Shown here piece after piece: positions 11,401 through 21,700 of a stretch of 64,000 nucleotides of DNA. Numbering within the stretch: the first letter of the stretch is position 1; every line of letters begins with the position of its first letter. The translations under genes were made by a program, and so were the position numbers. The stretch is from NCBI GenBank assembly GCA_038501625.1, contig JAZAYU010000009.1:7244396-7308395 (forward strand), given 5' to 3'. The notes beneath the pieces were generated by a model. It searched no databases. It saw only the letters and a list, made by a program, of their open reading frames with translations, and was not told the origin of the DNA. The stretch comes from Corbicula japonica. Its lineage: Eukaryota; Mollusca; Bivalvia; Venerida; Cyrenidae.

Positions 11401-12653
11401 ACAGCTTAACATAATGAACAGAGAAAATTTTCAGAAGAACAATAAACAATTAAAAAAACAAAAGGAAAAAACCCTTGAATTGTGATGGCATTCTTGTCCT
11501 GCAGATGGCAGATGCAAAGGATACATTCTAAACAAGAGTCAGACAGAAACAACCAAATGCTCTACTATTTGAAAAAGATGACAAAATGTTGTCAGAGATA
11601 CTATTTAAAGCACTAAAGGAGTCACACTTCAATTTAAACATCTTAAATAAGATAAAAGGCATTCATAAAAAAATGTATACGAAATAAAGAACTACAGCAC
11701 TGTGAAGGAGATGCAGTTCAGTAACTTTGTCTTTAAACTTTGATACGATAACAAATTTCATAGAAAGTAAAACAACTAGCCTCATTGCAGGAGCCAAATT
11801 GTAAAGTAATGTTTCTAAAGTGATCCCAATTACGACTGAACTCAGTAATCATAAACACAACCCCATTGGAAGCCTGTCTAGTAAATGTAACCACTAATAT
11901 CAATAATCTACAACAAGTACATTTTTTCCAGCAGTATAATTTATAAGCAGAAACCGCTCTTTTTTACAACATCTCATTGGTTAAAAAAGTCAAAAGCCAG
12001 CTGAGACAGCCAACATCAAACATATAGATTTCATTTTGAAACTGATCACAATTACCCAATACCACATTCCTGACTGCAGCTTGTAAAGTTAATTAGGTAA
12101 TTAGGTTGCAGGCACAGATATATCAACCCAAATCATTGGGACTACAACAAATTCTTGAGCAGAACAGCTCATGATATTTTTAGAATAGTTGAGCTAGAAA
12201 TAATTATATAGCTTAGCAGGGTTTAGACATTGATGAAAGCTGCTAAAAATTTTAACGGACCTGCAACCACATGACAAGTGGTGCCTGCTGATAACCCCCT
12301 GGTGCAGTGGTGTAGTACAACCAGTAGAACATGTGTGCTCCCTCGCGTACATCAACATAGCTCCACTCTTGCTTTGGTTCAATAAGGTGTGGCACAAATT
12401 TCAATGGCTCTAAAAAGGCAATTACAGCAAGCAGATAATCAAACTTAAGTAAGTTAAGAGTTGTATAAATACGCCTATACTTTCACTTTCAGTTTGAACA
12501 TTTTTTTCAAGTTTGTAATACTTAGAAAAATGCAATTATAAGAATTGGCTTCAAGTTATTAACAGATGTACTGTATGTATATAATGTTATCTTACCAGTG
12601 TTGCAGCAGGAAAATAATGCCAATAAAATGCTGGTGAATGGAACAAAAATCAT
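5325..12653 (-). CDS. SCPEP1: Retinoid-inducible serine carboxypeptidase (SCPEP1-like), 3' end missing
   Basis: Secreted or lysosomal serine carboxypeptidase of peptidase family S10, which removes C-terminal residues from peptides. Ten exons join in frame (minus strand): 12653-12596, 12409-12261, 11350-11261, 10762-10604, 10157-10083, 9255-8946, 7688-7569, 7080-7018, 6014-5937, 5479-5325, giving 419 residues. Residues 1-19 (MIFVPFTSILLALFSCCNT) form a signal peptide. The oxyanion-hole motif GGPGGSGTGFGNFEEIGPLD is at 70-89, the nucleophile is Ser162 in FSESYGGKM, the acid is Asp361 in GQLDLIVDT and the histidine is His418 in DAGHM. The whole catalytic triad is therefore present. Order and motifs match vertebrate SCPEP1 (about 450 residues) rather than cathepsin A. 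The final ~25-30 residues after AGHM are missing: no matching exon was seen between 5324 and 1, so it probably lies left of the window. Every intron begins GT and ends AG. Family assignment is very secure; physiological substrate is not known from sequence. Confidence 0.95.
5937..6014 (-). CDS. SCPEP1: SCPEP1-like exon 9 (catalytic Asp)
   Basis: Encodes VDELIQNTELKVVVYSGQLD and then LIVDTV. The aspartate of GQLD aligns with the catalytic acid of serine carboxypeptidases. Phase 1 on both sides; donor GTTAGT. Confidence 0.95.
6310..6432. repeat. Family C short hairpin repeat, copy 1
   Basis: AAAAGTGGTATTTCACTG is followed after a short loop by the complementary CAGTGGAATATCA. A second copy lies at about 48300-48375. 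Confidence 0.5.
6487..6879. repeat. Family B copy 3 carrying an inserted family A hairpin
   Basis: Family B left part runs to ATGTGCCAGCTGAT at about 6669, is interrupted by a complete family A palindrome (6670-6818), then resumes with TGATTTACACTTTTCCCCCA and ends AGTGAAGGGTTAA. The inserted arms are almost perfectly complementary, with GCATCTGATTGGCTGAAATGG facing its complement at the centre. Confidence 0.7.
7018..7080 (-). CDS. SCPEP1: SCPEP1-like exon 8
   Basis: Short 63-base exon encoding QSDEVFATQSEDFMKPVVDI, aligned with the ...VF....EDFMKPV..IVDEL block of the family. Phase 1 on both sides; acceptor TTTATTTCAG, donor GTAACA. Confidence 0.9.
7188..7286. repeat. Hairpin in SCPEP1 intron 7
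   Basis: ATCCAGGTACAAAAAACAAC (left arm, 7188 on) pairs with the complement ending GTTTTGTACCTGGAT (about 7262-7286). About 24 paired bases with one slip in the A-run. Likely a short palindromic element. Confidence 0.6.
7569..7688 (-). CDS. SCPEP1: SCPEP1-like exon 7
   Basis: Encodes the segment around DALMNGKIKEKLGIIPDKV and ends KWGG, matching the LMNG..R.KL.IIP..WGGQ block of SCPEP1. Phase 1 in and phase 1 out. Confidence 0.95.
8348..8445. repeat. Family A repeat, partial copy 4
   Basis: GCCCCAAGGTCATAAACACA with CTCAAATCTCAAGCATCTGA and a truncated right arm. Confidence 0.5.
8567..8826. repeat. Divergent family B copy 4 with internal 20-bp hairpin
   Basis: Recognisable by CATATCAGCTGGCACATTCA and ATCTGGATCTACATGGTTCG and the GTTAAGGGTTA end. 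The middle holds a perfect 20-bp inverted repeat (8682-8701 and 8728-8747) with a 26-nt loop. Confidence 0.55.
8946..9255 (-). CDS. SCPEP1: SCPEP1-like exon 6
   Basis: Encodes GLAMGDSWISPIDSTVTWAP followed by PYLYTNSL and the helical cap region through NGVNFYNIL. GDSWISP(I/V)DS is diagnostic of the SCPEP1 branch of S10. 310 bases; exits in phase 1 at donor GTGAGT. Confidence 0.97.
9380..9553. repeat. Pogo/Tigger-like short element
   Basis: TACAGTGAAACCCCTATATA followed by ACGGACAC resembles the terminal repeats of pogo/Tigger-type MITEs. The partner end is the degenerate GTCCTTAATGAGGAGTTGAA at ~9530-9553. Confidence 0.45.
10083..10157 (-). CDS. SCPEP1: SCPEP1-like exon 5 (nucleophile Ser)
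   Basis: Twenty-five codons, phase 0 on both sides. KVPFYIFSESYGGKM contains the catalytic serine in the S10 consensus S-E-S-Y-G-G. The acceptor TTTTACAG and donor GTCAGT are good matches to consensus. Confidence 0.95.
10604..10762 (-). CDS. SCPEP1: SCPEP1-like exon 4
   Basis: Fifty-three codons, phase 0 on both sides. Contains LLFVDNPVGTGYSYVDN, the S10 signature before the nucleophile region. NVT is a possible glycosylation site. It ends APQFQ before donor GTAAAT. Confidence 0.95.
11098..11212. repeat. Family A palindromic repeat, copy 5
   Basis: AAGACCCAAGATTATAAAAC...CTCAAATCTCAAGAATCTGA, ending ATTCTTGGGTCTT; arms complementary at both ends. In SCPEP1 intron 3-side sequence. Confidence 0.65.
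11261..11350 (-). CDS. SCPEP1: SCPEP1-like exon 3 (oxyanion loop)
   Basis: Thirty codons, phase 0 on both sides. Contains GGPGGSGTGFGNFEEIGPLD, the oxyanion-hole loop of serine carboxypeptidases, then NTTW, a possible N-glycosylation site. Confidence 0.95.
12261..12409 (-). CDS. SCPEP1: SCPEP1-like exon 2
   Basis: Encodes EWSYVDVREGAHMFYWLYYT and ends APLVMWLQ, the conserved N-terminal beta strand of S10 peptidases. The acceptor is TTTTTAG and the donor GTCCGT. The alternative acceptor two bases further in would give an early stop. An overlapping minus-strand open frame here (12194-12397) is a shadow in another frame. Confidence 0.93.
12596..12653 (-). CDS. SCPEP1: SCPEP1-like exon 1 (signal peptide)
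   Basis: Start ATG is at 12653-12651; 19 codons encode a hydrophobic signal sequence ending in a Cys-Cys pair. The donor is GTAAG directly after ...AACACTG, leaving phase 1. This exon is too short to stand out as an open reading frame and is accepted because it joins in frame to exon 2. Confidence 0.85.
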
Positions 12654-13490
12654 CTTCGCTTCAGAACAATCACATGCACATTAATGAGATCACATGATTA
12701 CTCAGGTGCTGTAAACAAAAAGTTTAAAATGAGACCTTCATAGATTGTATTAGGATCCATCCTCTGGTTGACTCTAACACTGCGCATGTCACCACTTCAG
12801 AAGACAAGCGTTTATTCATAGACCGAGTAGGAGTTAAATTCTCTGGAGCCTAGCTCAGGTAAAAACACAGACCAGAAAATGATAGGACAGCACTCACACA
12901 GCTTACCAGTTCTCTCCGGATGTACCCCAAGGCTCAGTACTCTGACCCTGCCTCATTCTACATACATAAACTATCCATAATAGTGCAAAAAGTAGGGAAA
13001 GACTTTAAGCAAATGAAAATTGTATATTTGAAGATAAGAGCATCATCAGACACCTAGACTCTACAAAACAAATCATCAGTGTAATGGATGGATACTCCCT
13101 AGGGTACACTGGGAAGAATTGTGCTAAAATATACTATGTTTCGAAATCAAAGGAGCATAACACAGTAACACAAACTGACACTTGTTGCTTTGCTTATATT
13201 ATGTGCTTCTCATAAATTACAATTCTTATATTATGCAGTTTTGCTGAATGTAGATAGTAGTTGCTGATAAATAATGCAGACAAAAAGGGTGCTATAATTT
13301 GCTGTATGAGCATGACCAAAGTTCCTTAACTGTAGGAACAATCTTATAATAGTAGTGCAGGTTCACCAAAGTTAAACTGAATTACAGCTGGAGGTTGCTA
13401 AGCAATATCACAGACAATTATGGTGCTATTTTTCTACCACAGGACATAATTCTGCCAAAAACTTAACCAGCCAAAAAAAATGATAATATG
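12654..13490. other. Upstream region of the SCPEP1-like gene
   Basis: Expected 5' leader and promoter of the carboxypeptidase. I see no TATA box, RNA gene or known element that I can defend. Confidence 0.3.
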
Positions 13491-14859
13491 CACTTACAGG
13501 CTCTCCACCAGTACGTTATGGAAAACTAGGAAAAAACTAGGAAGCAACAGCACAAAAAACTAGGAGAAAAGTAGGAAAACTAGGAAGAAATTGTAAAAAC
13601 AACTAGGAACTATTTAAAGTTATCGTTTTACCATGTCATCTTTGCATATATAAATTTACCATTTATGCAGATGCAGAGGTTGATGAGCAGACTATTTCCT
13701 TGCTAAATCAGGTCTGGCTTACTGTTGTCAAGCATAACCCAATGTTTTTTATTCATAAATAAACATTAAAAATTAACAAACCAGATTTAACCTGTTCAGT
13801 TCTAAAACATTCATATTCATATATATACTTGATAATGACTGCTGTCGATACTGTTATTGTTACAAAAAAGGAATCTTTTAGGTAGTAATACACACAGTGT
13901 TCAACAAACATTTTAGAAATAATGCCATGTGTGAAACATACCTATCATTTTCCACTATCTTAATAAAAAATCTAACTAATTGAATATTTACATAAATGTA
14001 AGACCAACATCAGCTTTTAAAGTTATATATACATACAAGGTCATGCAGCTACATGGGTGCCAGTGAGGAATAAAAAAAAAACCCTGAAAATTATGCTTGG
14101 GATCTGGGTCCATCATTTGGACCACAGTTATGTCCAAGGAAAAGCCCTTGCTAGGGGCAAAAGAAGCCCAGAAACTCATACATTTAGCAGTAAAGAAAGA
14201 AATGAAAATGTGTTTTTCAGGAAAAACAACAACTTGTCAGGTCAAAAAAATTTCTGCGGGACCCATACTTTATTGTCTGTGCAGAGCACTTATAATAAGC
14301 AACAAATGGAATATCAGGTTTTCTTAGCCAAATTTCCTATTTGTCACCCAGTTTGTTGACTCCTCTAGCCAGTCTCTATTACATTTATTTTACACTTTGT
14401 AGCAATTTGGAAACAAAACTTTATGTTTGAAACATTATATTTCTTTTTTGTCGCCAATTATAGTGTACAGGTTTTTAATCAAAGAAGGCCATATTATCAC
14501 AGATATTTTGTAATGAAAAATTTCATTCAATTTTGTTTAAATAAATCTAAATTATATCAGCCAATCAAATCTGTTCTTAGAAACAGAAGACTTTGTAAGA
14601 TAAGCGCAACTTTTTTGAAGTCAGGTTTATATCTTTGTCATAAGACTGGCTATGCCCCCAACAACTGATTTATGTGATTTGGAAAACAACCTCTCCGGGC
14701 TTAGATACAATGGAAATTTCTCTAAACTGTTACTTGTAATTTTCACTTTTCATTAATGATTCAATAATTTTCCTTTTTATCTCTTCCTAATGTCATTTCT
14801 ATCTTCTACACATTTGTTCATTGCAACTGTTACTTTTTCAGGTTTATTTTTGCCTCATC

Positions 14860-15092
14860 AGGGAGACCTTGAGCAATGTCCATTTCTTTGAAATCCTTGT
14901 TTTTTTTTGTAGCATGAGATTGGCCTTATCCATTAAAGCCTTTATCTTAAATTCATTTTTCTTAACCTTCTTTTCCTGATTATCAAGCTTTCTTTTCTTG
15001 TCTTTCTGCTCTTGACAGCGATGTCTTTCTGCTCTTAACAGTGGGGGATGAAACAGTTTGTTACCAAAATGCCTAAAGCGTTGATCAACACT
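14860..15092 (-). pseudogene. Lysine-rich coding-like fragment inside the transposon
   Basis: On the minus strand, after TTTCTTTAG, an open frame reads VDQRFRHFGNKLFHPPLL, then RAERHRCQEQKDKKRKL and further Lys/Glu-rich sequence to NLMLQKK. A run of nine A then shifts the frame; the other frame continues DIAQGLPDEAKINLKK and stops. The composition looks like a basic coiled region of a real protein. No family recognised. Its entry phase does not match the fragment at 15797-16057, so a joining exon or decay must be assumed. Confidence 0.35.
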
Positions 15093-15796
15093 ACTAAAGA
15101 AATATGTAAAATTTAATGTTCTGATCTTTTTGTTATTTGATTATTTGAAAACAAAGACATTATAATTGAATAAATAACCCAAATTACAAATACTTTGAAA
15201 CCTTGCAACAACTTAGTTTTTGTCAGCAAAAGTATTAGGATAGAGTCGTAAGAGACATAACCAAACATTTAACTCACAATCAAAACAAATGGCATTGTTT
15301 CTAAATGTTGACAACACATAGATAAAGGAAACTCCTTAAAATTAAGTTTTGATTAAAACTTTCCTCAGTGAACATAGGTTGAGATGGCTTGGTTATGCAA
15401 CAGCGACACCAGACCTAACTGCCAGCATAGGAACATGTCATCTAAACAGCTTCTGAACATCTTCTGTACAAATACTTGCAAAACATAATTTAAAGCATTG
15501 CAACTTGTGATTATGAAATAATACTTCTTCATTTTAGTAAAAACTAGGAATACTAGGAGCTTTTTGTAATCAAAGCGCTGAACGCGTTGAAAGACTGGCG
15601 CGCTGGTTGAATCGAACATGCCCTGCACAGATATCATTACTGTAAACATATGAAACTATGTGTGATTTTTTCGTTAAACTTTGTGACAGTTACTATCATC
15701 AACATTAGCAAATAATTCTGTATATTCAGGGATTTCAATAGATGCAGGTACTTGTATTTTGATGCAAGGAAATTAGGTTTTCCACTTTTTTTTCAC

Positions 15797-16057
15797 CTGA
15801 ATCTTAGTTCGAGGTAGCCGGCGTTGATTCAGTGTCTCGGCATGTTGGGGTACCGCGTCCGGCGTCGGAGTAATTTCACGACGTGAAGGGGTACTTGGCG
15901 TCGTAAGAGTCGCTCTTGAAGGGCTATCCGGAAATGATCTCGATCTCATTTCTAGAATTTTGAAGTTCAGAATGCCCGATGGAGTTGGCATCAGCCTCAC
16001 AAGGCCGGTTTCTCTTGAAATAAGATAGAATTGACGAGTCGTCGTTCTTTCGCGCAT
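15797..16057 (-). CDS. Possible first exon of an unknown protein inside the transposon
   Basis: ATG at 16057, 87 codons beginning MRERTTTRQFYLISRETG, then LMPTPSGILNFKILEM and a Ser/Thr/Pro-rich tail, ending at a good donor (CAG|GTGAAA) at 15797. The region is richer in GC and CpG than its surroundings and lies below a CCAAT-like ATTGGTC at 16476-16482, so it could be a promoter-proximal exon of a transposon gene. No family recognised. Confidence 0.35.
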
Positions 16058-17744
16058 GCATACTTGAAAATGTGTCCGACGAAAATGAACTGATCGTTAC
16101 GATGATAGCGCAGTAAAATGCCACAGAATGTATTTCTTCTGCAATTTAAGTTCTAAATGCAACTTGCCAATATATTTGTTTAAAACAAATCCATTTAACG
16201 CACAATTTAATTGAATTATTTTCATACATGTATACAGTACAATTTTCGAAGTGTTTGTCTTCTAATCACAGAACTAAGAATAACCAAATAATAGCTCATG
16301 ATCGCATCTCATTAAAATCATTGAACATTATGTTAAACACACCGGGTTCCGCTATTAATTGAGAATATCAAGAGTCAACAGAGCCAAAATACGATCAAAC
16401 GACACCGACAGACTTGCGAATTCACCACGTGGAGAGGCGGAGTTATCCAGCTGATAGTAAAGAAATCGATTGTGATTGGTCAAATCGCCCATTGCTTAAC
16501 CTTGAATGAGGTGTGTATTGAAAAGCGACCTGTGTTTACAATGCAAGAAACAGAAAATTATGACATGTCGATTTTGAATAAACGGATGTCGGCGAATTTA
16601 ACACTTGTTGGAAATAGATCAAAGCTTGTTAACGGTTGTCTGGGGAGAACACTGGGACCCGGCCCGGTCTCGATCCACAACTGCTCCAACCTAACCAAAA
16701 TGGCAACCCACGCTATCTCCCGCTTGTCACGTGACTGATTTGTTTTTAATCGTTCTTTTAATTTCCTTTCATAGTTGTTCGAATCACAACATTAAATTGT
16801 TTTCTTGTTTTTATTTGTAGAATTATCTTTCAAAGTTCGCATTCCTTTTCGAAATATTTGTATTTTCTTAAAATGCACTACTTTTTATGCCACACAGCTA
16901 CGAAATCTTTCAGGCGTAACTAAACTACTCATTCATATCCAGTTGCTTGTTCACTGCCGTAGCTGGTCATGATTTCACTCTACATTTTTCGATGGAATTT
17001 TTGGCATGGATGCTCCAAAATTACACGGAAACTTACTATCAATCGCTCAGAATTCGTGGAATGGTGTGCTGCATTGTGCTTCACACTTGTGCAGAACATT
17101 TCGGCCTGCTCTCGCGGTGACCACTTACTTGATACGCTCTCGTGGTCGCAATGATACACCCGAAGTTAAGGACTGCGCGTCGCAGAGTTCACAGCATCGT
17201 AAGTTAATACTGTCGCATGCGCGCCAGTATAAAAACTAGGAACGCTGGAAAGCCTGCACTTATCTTGTGAAGCTTCCAACATGTAATTAAAGTTCAGCTG
17301 AGAGATAAATGGTCCTAGTATACAAGTATTAAAATGGACATTATTTTGTGAAAAATCATGGTAATATGTGCATCTCCTCTTGTTTGTGTTGCTTCTCATC
17401 AAGTGTTAACGAATTTCAACAAGTGGTTGAAGAGAAATAGCCAAGACACAAATGGTTGTACATGTATATCATACAGTAATTGGAAGGGCCATAAATCTGT
17501 GAAAAATCCTTCACTCAAAACATAAATACAACATAAAAAAATCTTGTTAGTAAAGCTTTCCATTTAGCGTCATTAAATCCAGAGGGTGGTTGCAGAGAAG
17601 TCGCCCGGGTATGAATGGTCATACCTAGTAAAATCATACTAAAGGAAAGAGTGAAAAAAAACCCCTCAAATTTCCAACTGGAACATGCTGATAATATGGC
17701 ACATCTTATATAAATGAAGTTTCCCATAAAGCATTATTGAGTTC

Positions 17745-17885
17745 AAGCCAGCACACCGGGCCATCTGATCAGGATCTGCACTGTTCGCTTTTTGGTCCAA
17801 AAATAACCTAATAAAAAGTGAACAGTTTTGATCCTGATCAGATGGCACAAATGTGCTGGGTGATCTGGATCTACACTGTTGGCAC
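17745..17885. repeat. Family B repeat, copy 5 (outer ends missing)
   Basis: GGCCATCTGATCAGGATCTG and GGTGATCTGGATCTACACTG in the usual spacing; both terminal CCTCCATATA parts are lost. Confidence 0.7.
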
Positions 17886-18669
17886 TTTAATTGTTACTTA
17901 AATGCATTCATGACATTTTTCAAAAGAATATTTGCAAAATTTCTGCACATTAATGAGACCAAGCACCAACACACAAATGCTTAAATTTTGAACACTATCA
18001 CTTTCTATGTCATTATGGACATATGAACAATTCTCAACCAATTTGAAGTTTACAAGTCATATAATAACACAATATAATAGTGATTTAGCTAATCACACAA
18101 TACTTGATTATACTCGAAACATGTGAAAATGCTTTTCCTTTTTATTTTTAGCGCAACATCAAATGAACACTATTTGTCTATAGCTTGTTGATTTAAGAGA
18201 TGCATCCTGTAAAAATAACTTCCGAATGGTTTTTCTTCTATGAACAATCCAAACTGTTATTTATGAAATCTTTTAGAGCATACCACTTTTTAACTCGATG
18301 TAGACTATCCGAGTTCAACTTAAATGCAGTGATCTCCCTTTGACACTTTGCTACACGATATGGGCAATGATGTACCTGAAGGTTAGAGGCAAGTATAATG
18401 GACAATAACTACAACATGAAGTTTCTAGCTGTTGGTCATAGTGATCTCCCTGTCAATCTGTTGACTCCAATGTAAATAATAGGATTCTTCTCTGTTTGGA
18501 TAAACATATTGTAAGCTGCACTTGACCACATCATGTCATGACCTTTATCATCCACGGATATTGTGCAAGAAGCAAGACAACACAAGGCAGTTGTATGGAC
18601 TAGGGAGCAAGGGTCTGTGTCAATGTTCCGCAATTGCTTCTGTCTTCATGATTAAGCTTAAATGGGGGC

Positions 18670-18797
18670 TCATGTGAACAGGTGATGATCTGGATCAGAT
18701 TGTACTACCACACATTCTGTTCTGTACAGGTCAGAATCCCCCCAGCAGCTCTGCTGGCATGTATAAACTAACACTGTCCCAAACTCCAGCACACCAC
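18670..18797 (-). CDS. PDCD2L: PDCD2L exon 7 (terminal)
   Basis: Encodes GGVLEFGTVLVYTCQQSCW, then ends QSDPDHHLFT before TGA at 18672-18670, matching the invariant ..EFGT..VYTC..SCW end of the family. A weak candidate polyadenylation signal (AATAAA on the minus strand) is at 18146-18141. Confidence 0.95.
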
Positions 18798-21700
18798 CTG
18801 AAAGAAGACAGGAACTCAACATTACATATAAACTAGAATTTGGTGTTCTGCAGTACACGTGTCTCCAGCTTGCAAAATGTTGAAATGTGGGCCTAAGTTT
18901 TATCATATATGATAAAAAGATTTAATTCAAATTGATTGAAATACTACACCATGGAACACACATGTCACCTAAACTGCATTTAAAAGGGGCATAACAAAAA
19001 ATATTGAAACAGGAGTTATTATTTTGTTGTCACCAATAGTGTAGTTCATGTTGATAATTTATTCCGAGTAATAAAATGAACAGGAAAAGTACTTTGAAAG
19101 TTATTGATGGTATATTAAGTTTTATAATAAAGTTGCATTTGAAAGGAAAAAACTCAAAAAATAGTCAAACAGGAGTTATGATTCTTGTTGTAACCGATGT
19201 TGTTCATGAAGATGATATATTCCAAGTATTAAGTGAATAGGACAAGTTATTTCAAAGTTAAAGTCAACATTTAGTTTCATGTTAAAGTCGCATTTGAAAG
19301 GGGCATAACTCAAAAAAAGTCGAACATGAGTTATGATTCTTGTTGAAACCCATGTTGTTATTCATGAAGATGAATATTATTTTATAAGTTTCAAGTGAAT
19401 AGGACAAGTACTTTCAAAGTAATAGGCAATATTAAGTTTCATGTTAAAGTTGCATTTGAAAGGGGCACAACTAAAAAAATATTGTTACAGATGGTGTTGT
19501 TCATGCTGATGATATATTCCAAGTATGAAGTGAATAGGACAAGTACTTTCAACAACAAAGGAAATATATAAAGTGGATGTTGCTTTCCTGTCAATTAATT
19601 CTTGCCTTTTTCCTGACAAATTTAAACCTCGACACTGTAACCAACATTTTAATTCAACATTTGAATGCTCAGCAATGTCAGATGAGCGAAACTTAGCTCC
19701 AGGTACATCATTTTCTGTTAAATTTACAGCAAATATCTTATCACAAGCAGCCATTGTTTACACTGATAATAAGCACAATAGCTAAGGAACAGTTGACCTC
19801 AGGGTCATTGTTTGAATACCAGTAGTCCTTGAAGAGGTCAATGCTCGGATGCTTCGAGCCATTTAGTTAAAGTATATCTAGTGGGTTCAGAGGGAACAAT
19901 TGAAGCAAATTATTAATGGATGGACGTCTGTCACCTTTTCAATATTTATTTATCAGTTCTCTATAAGTAACTCACTTGTACCCAATATGAAATTGAAAGA
20001 AGACAGATATCATGACAGGCTGACACTTAGTTCTACACAGAAAGCAATTCCCTTGTTAAACCTGAAATTGTGCATTTGGGGTCTAAGTAAACTCTCTTGA
20101 GTTATAAGTGGTCTGTTAAGGCTCCACTAAAGGGAAATGATACAGTGGTTTGTACTAAACCTGTGCCCATTGGAAGCTTCAGTTGGTTCACCAAGGCCGG
20201 CATTAGCTGTAACTCAAACACGACAGGTCCACCACAGTGACAGCACTGGCTAGGTAACACCGTCTTCTCAGCACTTATGAACAGTGGTGATCCATTCCAT
20301 TCATACCTGCATCATATCATCACTAGATTAGATTGCCAGTTATAACTGTATCTATACGATTGTGTGGGATCACCAGTAATACATTTGAACTAAAACATTG
20401 GAGCTTCCAGACTGTTTGCAATTAAATTAGTGTTAATTGGTAAAAATTAAGTTTCAAATATTTTCACATCTTTCATACCTACTACTATAAACATATATTT
20501 ATATATTTGATAAAGGGACAAACAAATTATTTCAAATTACAGGTGTCCCATCTCATTTATAACACTCATTTTCTTCTCATTTACAGGTAACTGGCAATAT
20601 GGGCAATTCAAACAACTATTTAATAACACCAACCAGCATTATGACTTGGGGTATTACCGTATACACTGCTGTGGACAAGAAGACAATCTTTTCAAGAACT
20701 TATGGAACACTATATCTCTATGCATCAAGCTTGATTTCTCATACTTCTCTCCTTTACCTTTGCTACCTGTGTCACTACATCTGAAAAAGTCAGAAATGAA
20801 AGCATAACAGGATAACAGAAATCAAATAGTTCTCAGTAAATAATTCAAAATCTTAAGTACACGTAACAGTATAAATAACACTAAAAACTAAATGCTCTTC
20901 GTAATAGGAGAACTATAATAATGGTTAGTGAATATTTTAAAATGAGCCTTGGGATATATTCTCTTTCAGTACCAAGCAAATGGAAATGATTTTTGTTACA
21001 CATTTATTCAAAGTTGTACAGATAATGTAACTTTTCCTGAAAATCCCTAGAATGACAACCTAGGCCAATCCCCATGTGGCATTCAATTTTCACAGCCTTC
21101 TGCTTGTAAGGGATATTATTACATAACACTCATGGATTTAAATTGATTCAGGTTCCTGCATTTTGATGCAAGCAATTATTCATTTTTCCACTACCACCAC
21201 ATCTATTTCTGAGCATGGAGTCTTTTTTTGCAGAAGAATTTAGAAAAGAGGTCAAACGTTGCAAGAAAACAGACATATGCTGTGTTAAATATATATTTGA
21301 CTCTTGAAAATGAATGAAAATGAAGCTAATTTGATTTCATATGTAGTCAAGATCTCGGGGTACAAAACATGACTTGCCACAATAAGTTTTGACAGCTTAA
21401 AATTCTAAACTAGTATAAAATGACTCATGGTTTTTAAAAGTAATAGAAAACCTTGACAACTACTAAACCATACTAAAATTTCTCAATGACAAGACCTATC
21501 ATGAAATTTATAAGTATTTGCAGTGTTCTATTTACCGAGAAGTTTCTACCAAGTCCTGTATACTACAGCCTTCCCTCTTCTGATACTCTGACAGCAACTT
21601 GGTCACATGGCCGCTTTCCTCCTCCTCACCAATGCTCTGCTCCTCAAACACATTGATATGATAGGATTTCAACCAATGTCCACTATCTGCTTGTTTACTG

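Larger units (their letters stand above)
13498..17255. mobile_element. DNA transposon with CAGGCT ends (hAT/KDZ-like), non-autonomous or decayed
   Basis: Left end CAGGCTCTCCACCAG (13497 on) and right end complementary to CAGGCTTTCCAGCGT (to 17256) are flanked by the direct repeat CACTTA (13491-13496 and 17257-17262); allowing one mismatch it extends to 8 bp (GCACTTAC/T). The left subterminal region has repeated AAACTAGGAA motifs, found again at 15540 and 17233. The interior holds coding-like minus-strand fragments (entries at 14860 and 15797) but no recognisable transposase. The exact superfamily is not settled. Confidence 0.6.

Noticed and set aside
12194..12397. 67-codon minus-strand frame starting MCHTLLNQ
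   Set aside because: Out-of-frame shadow of SCPEP1 exon 2, which has the family motif in another frame.
16760..16800. tRNA-like GTTCGAATCAC stretch
   Set aside because: Only a T-loop-like string; no acceptor stem, A box or anticodon arm could be built around it.
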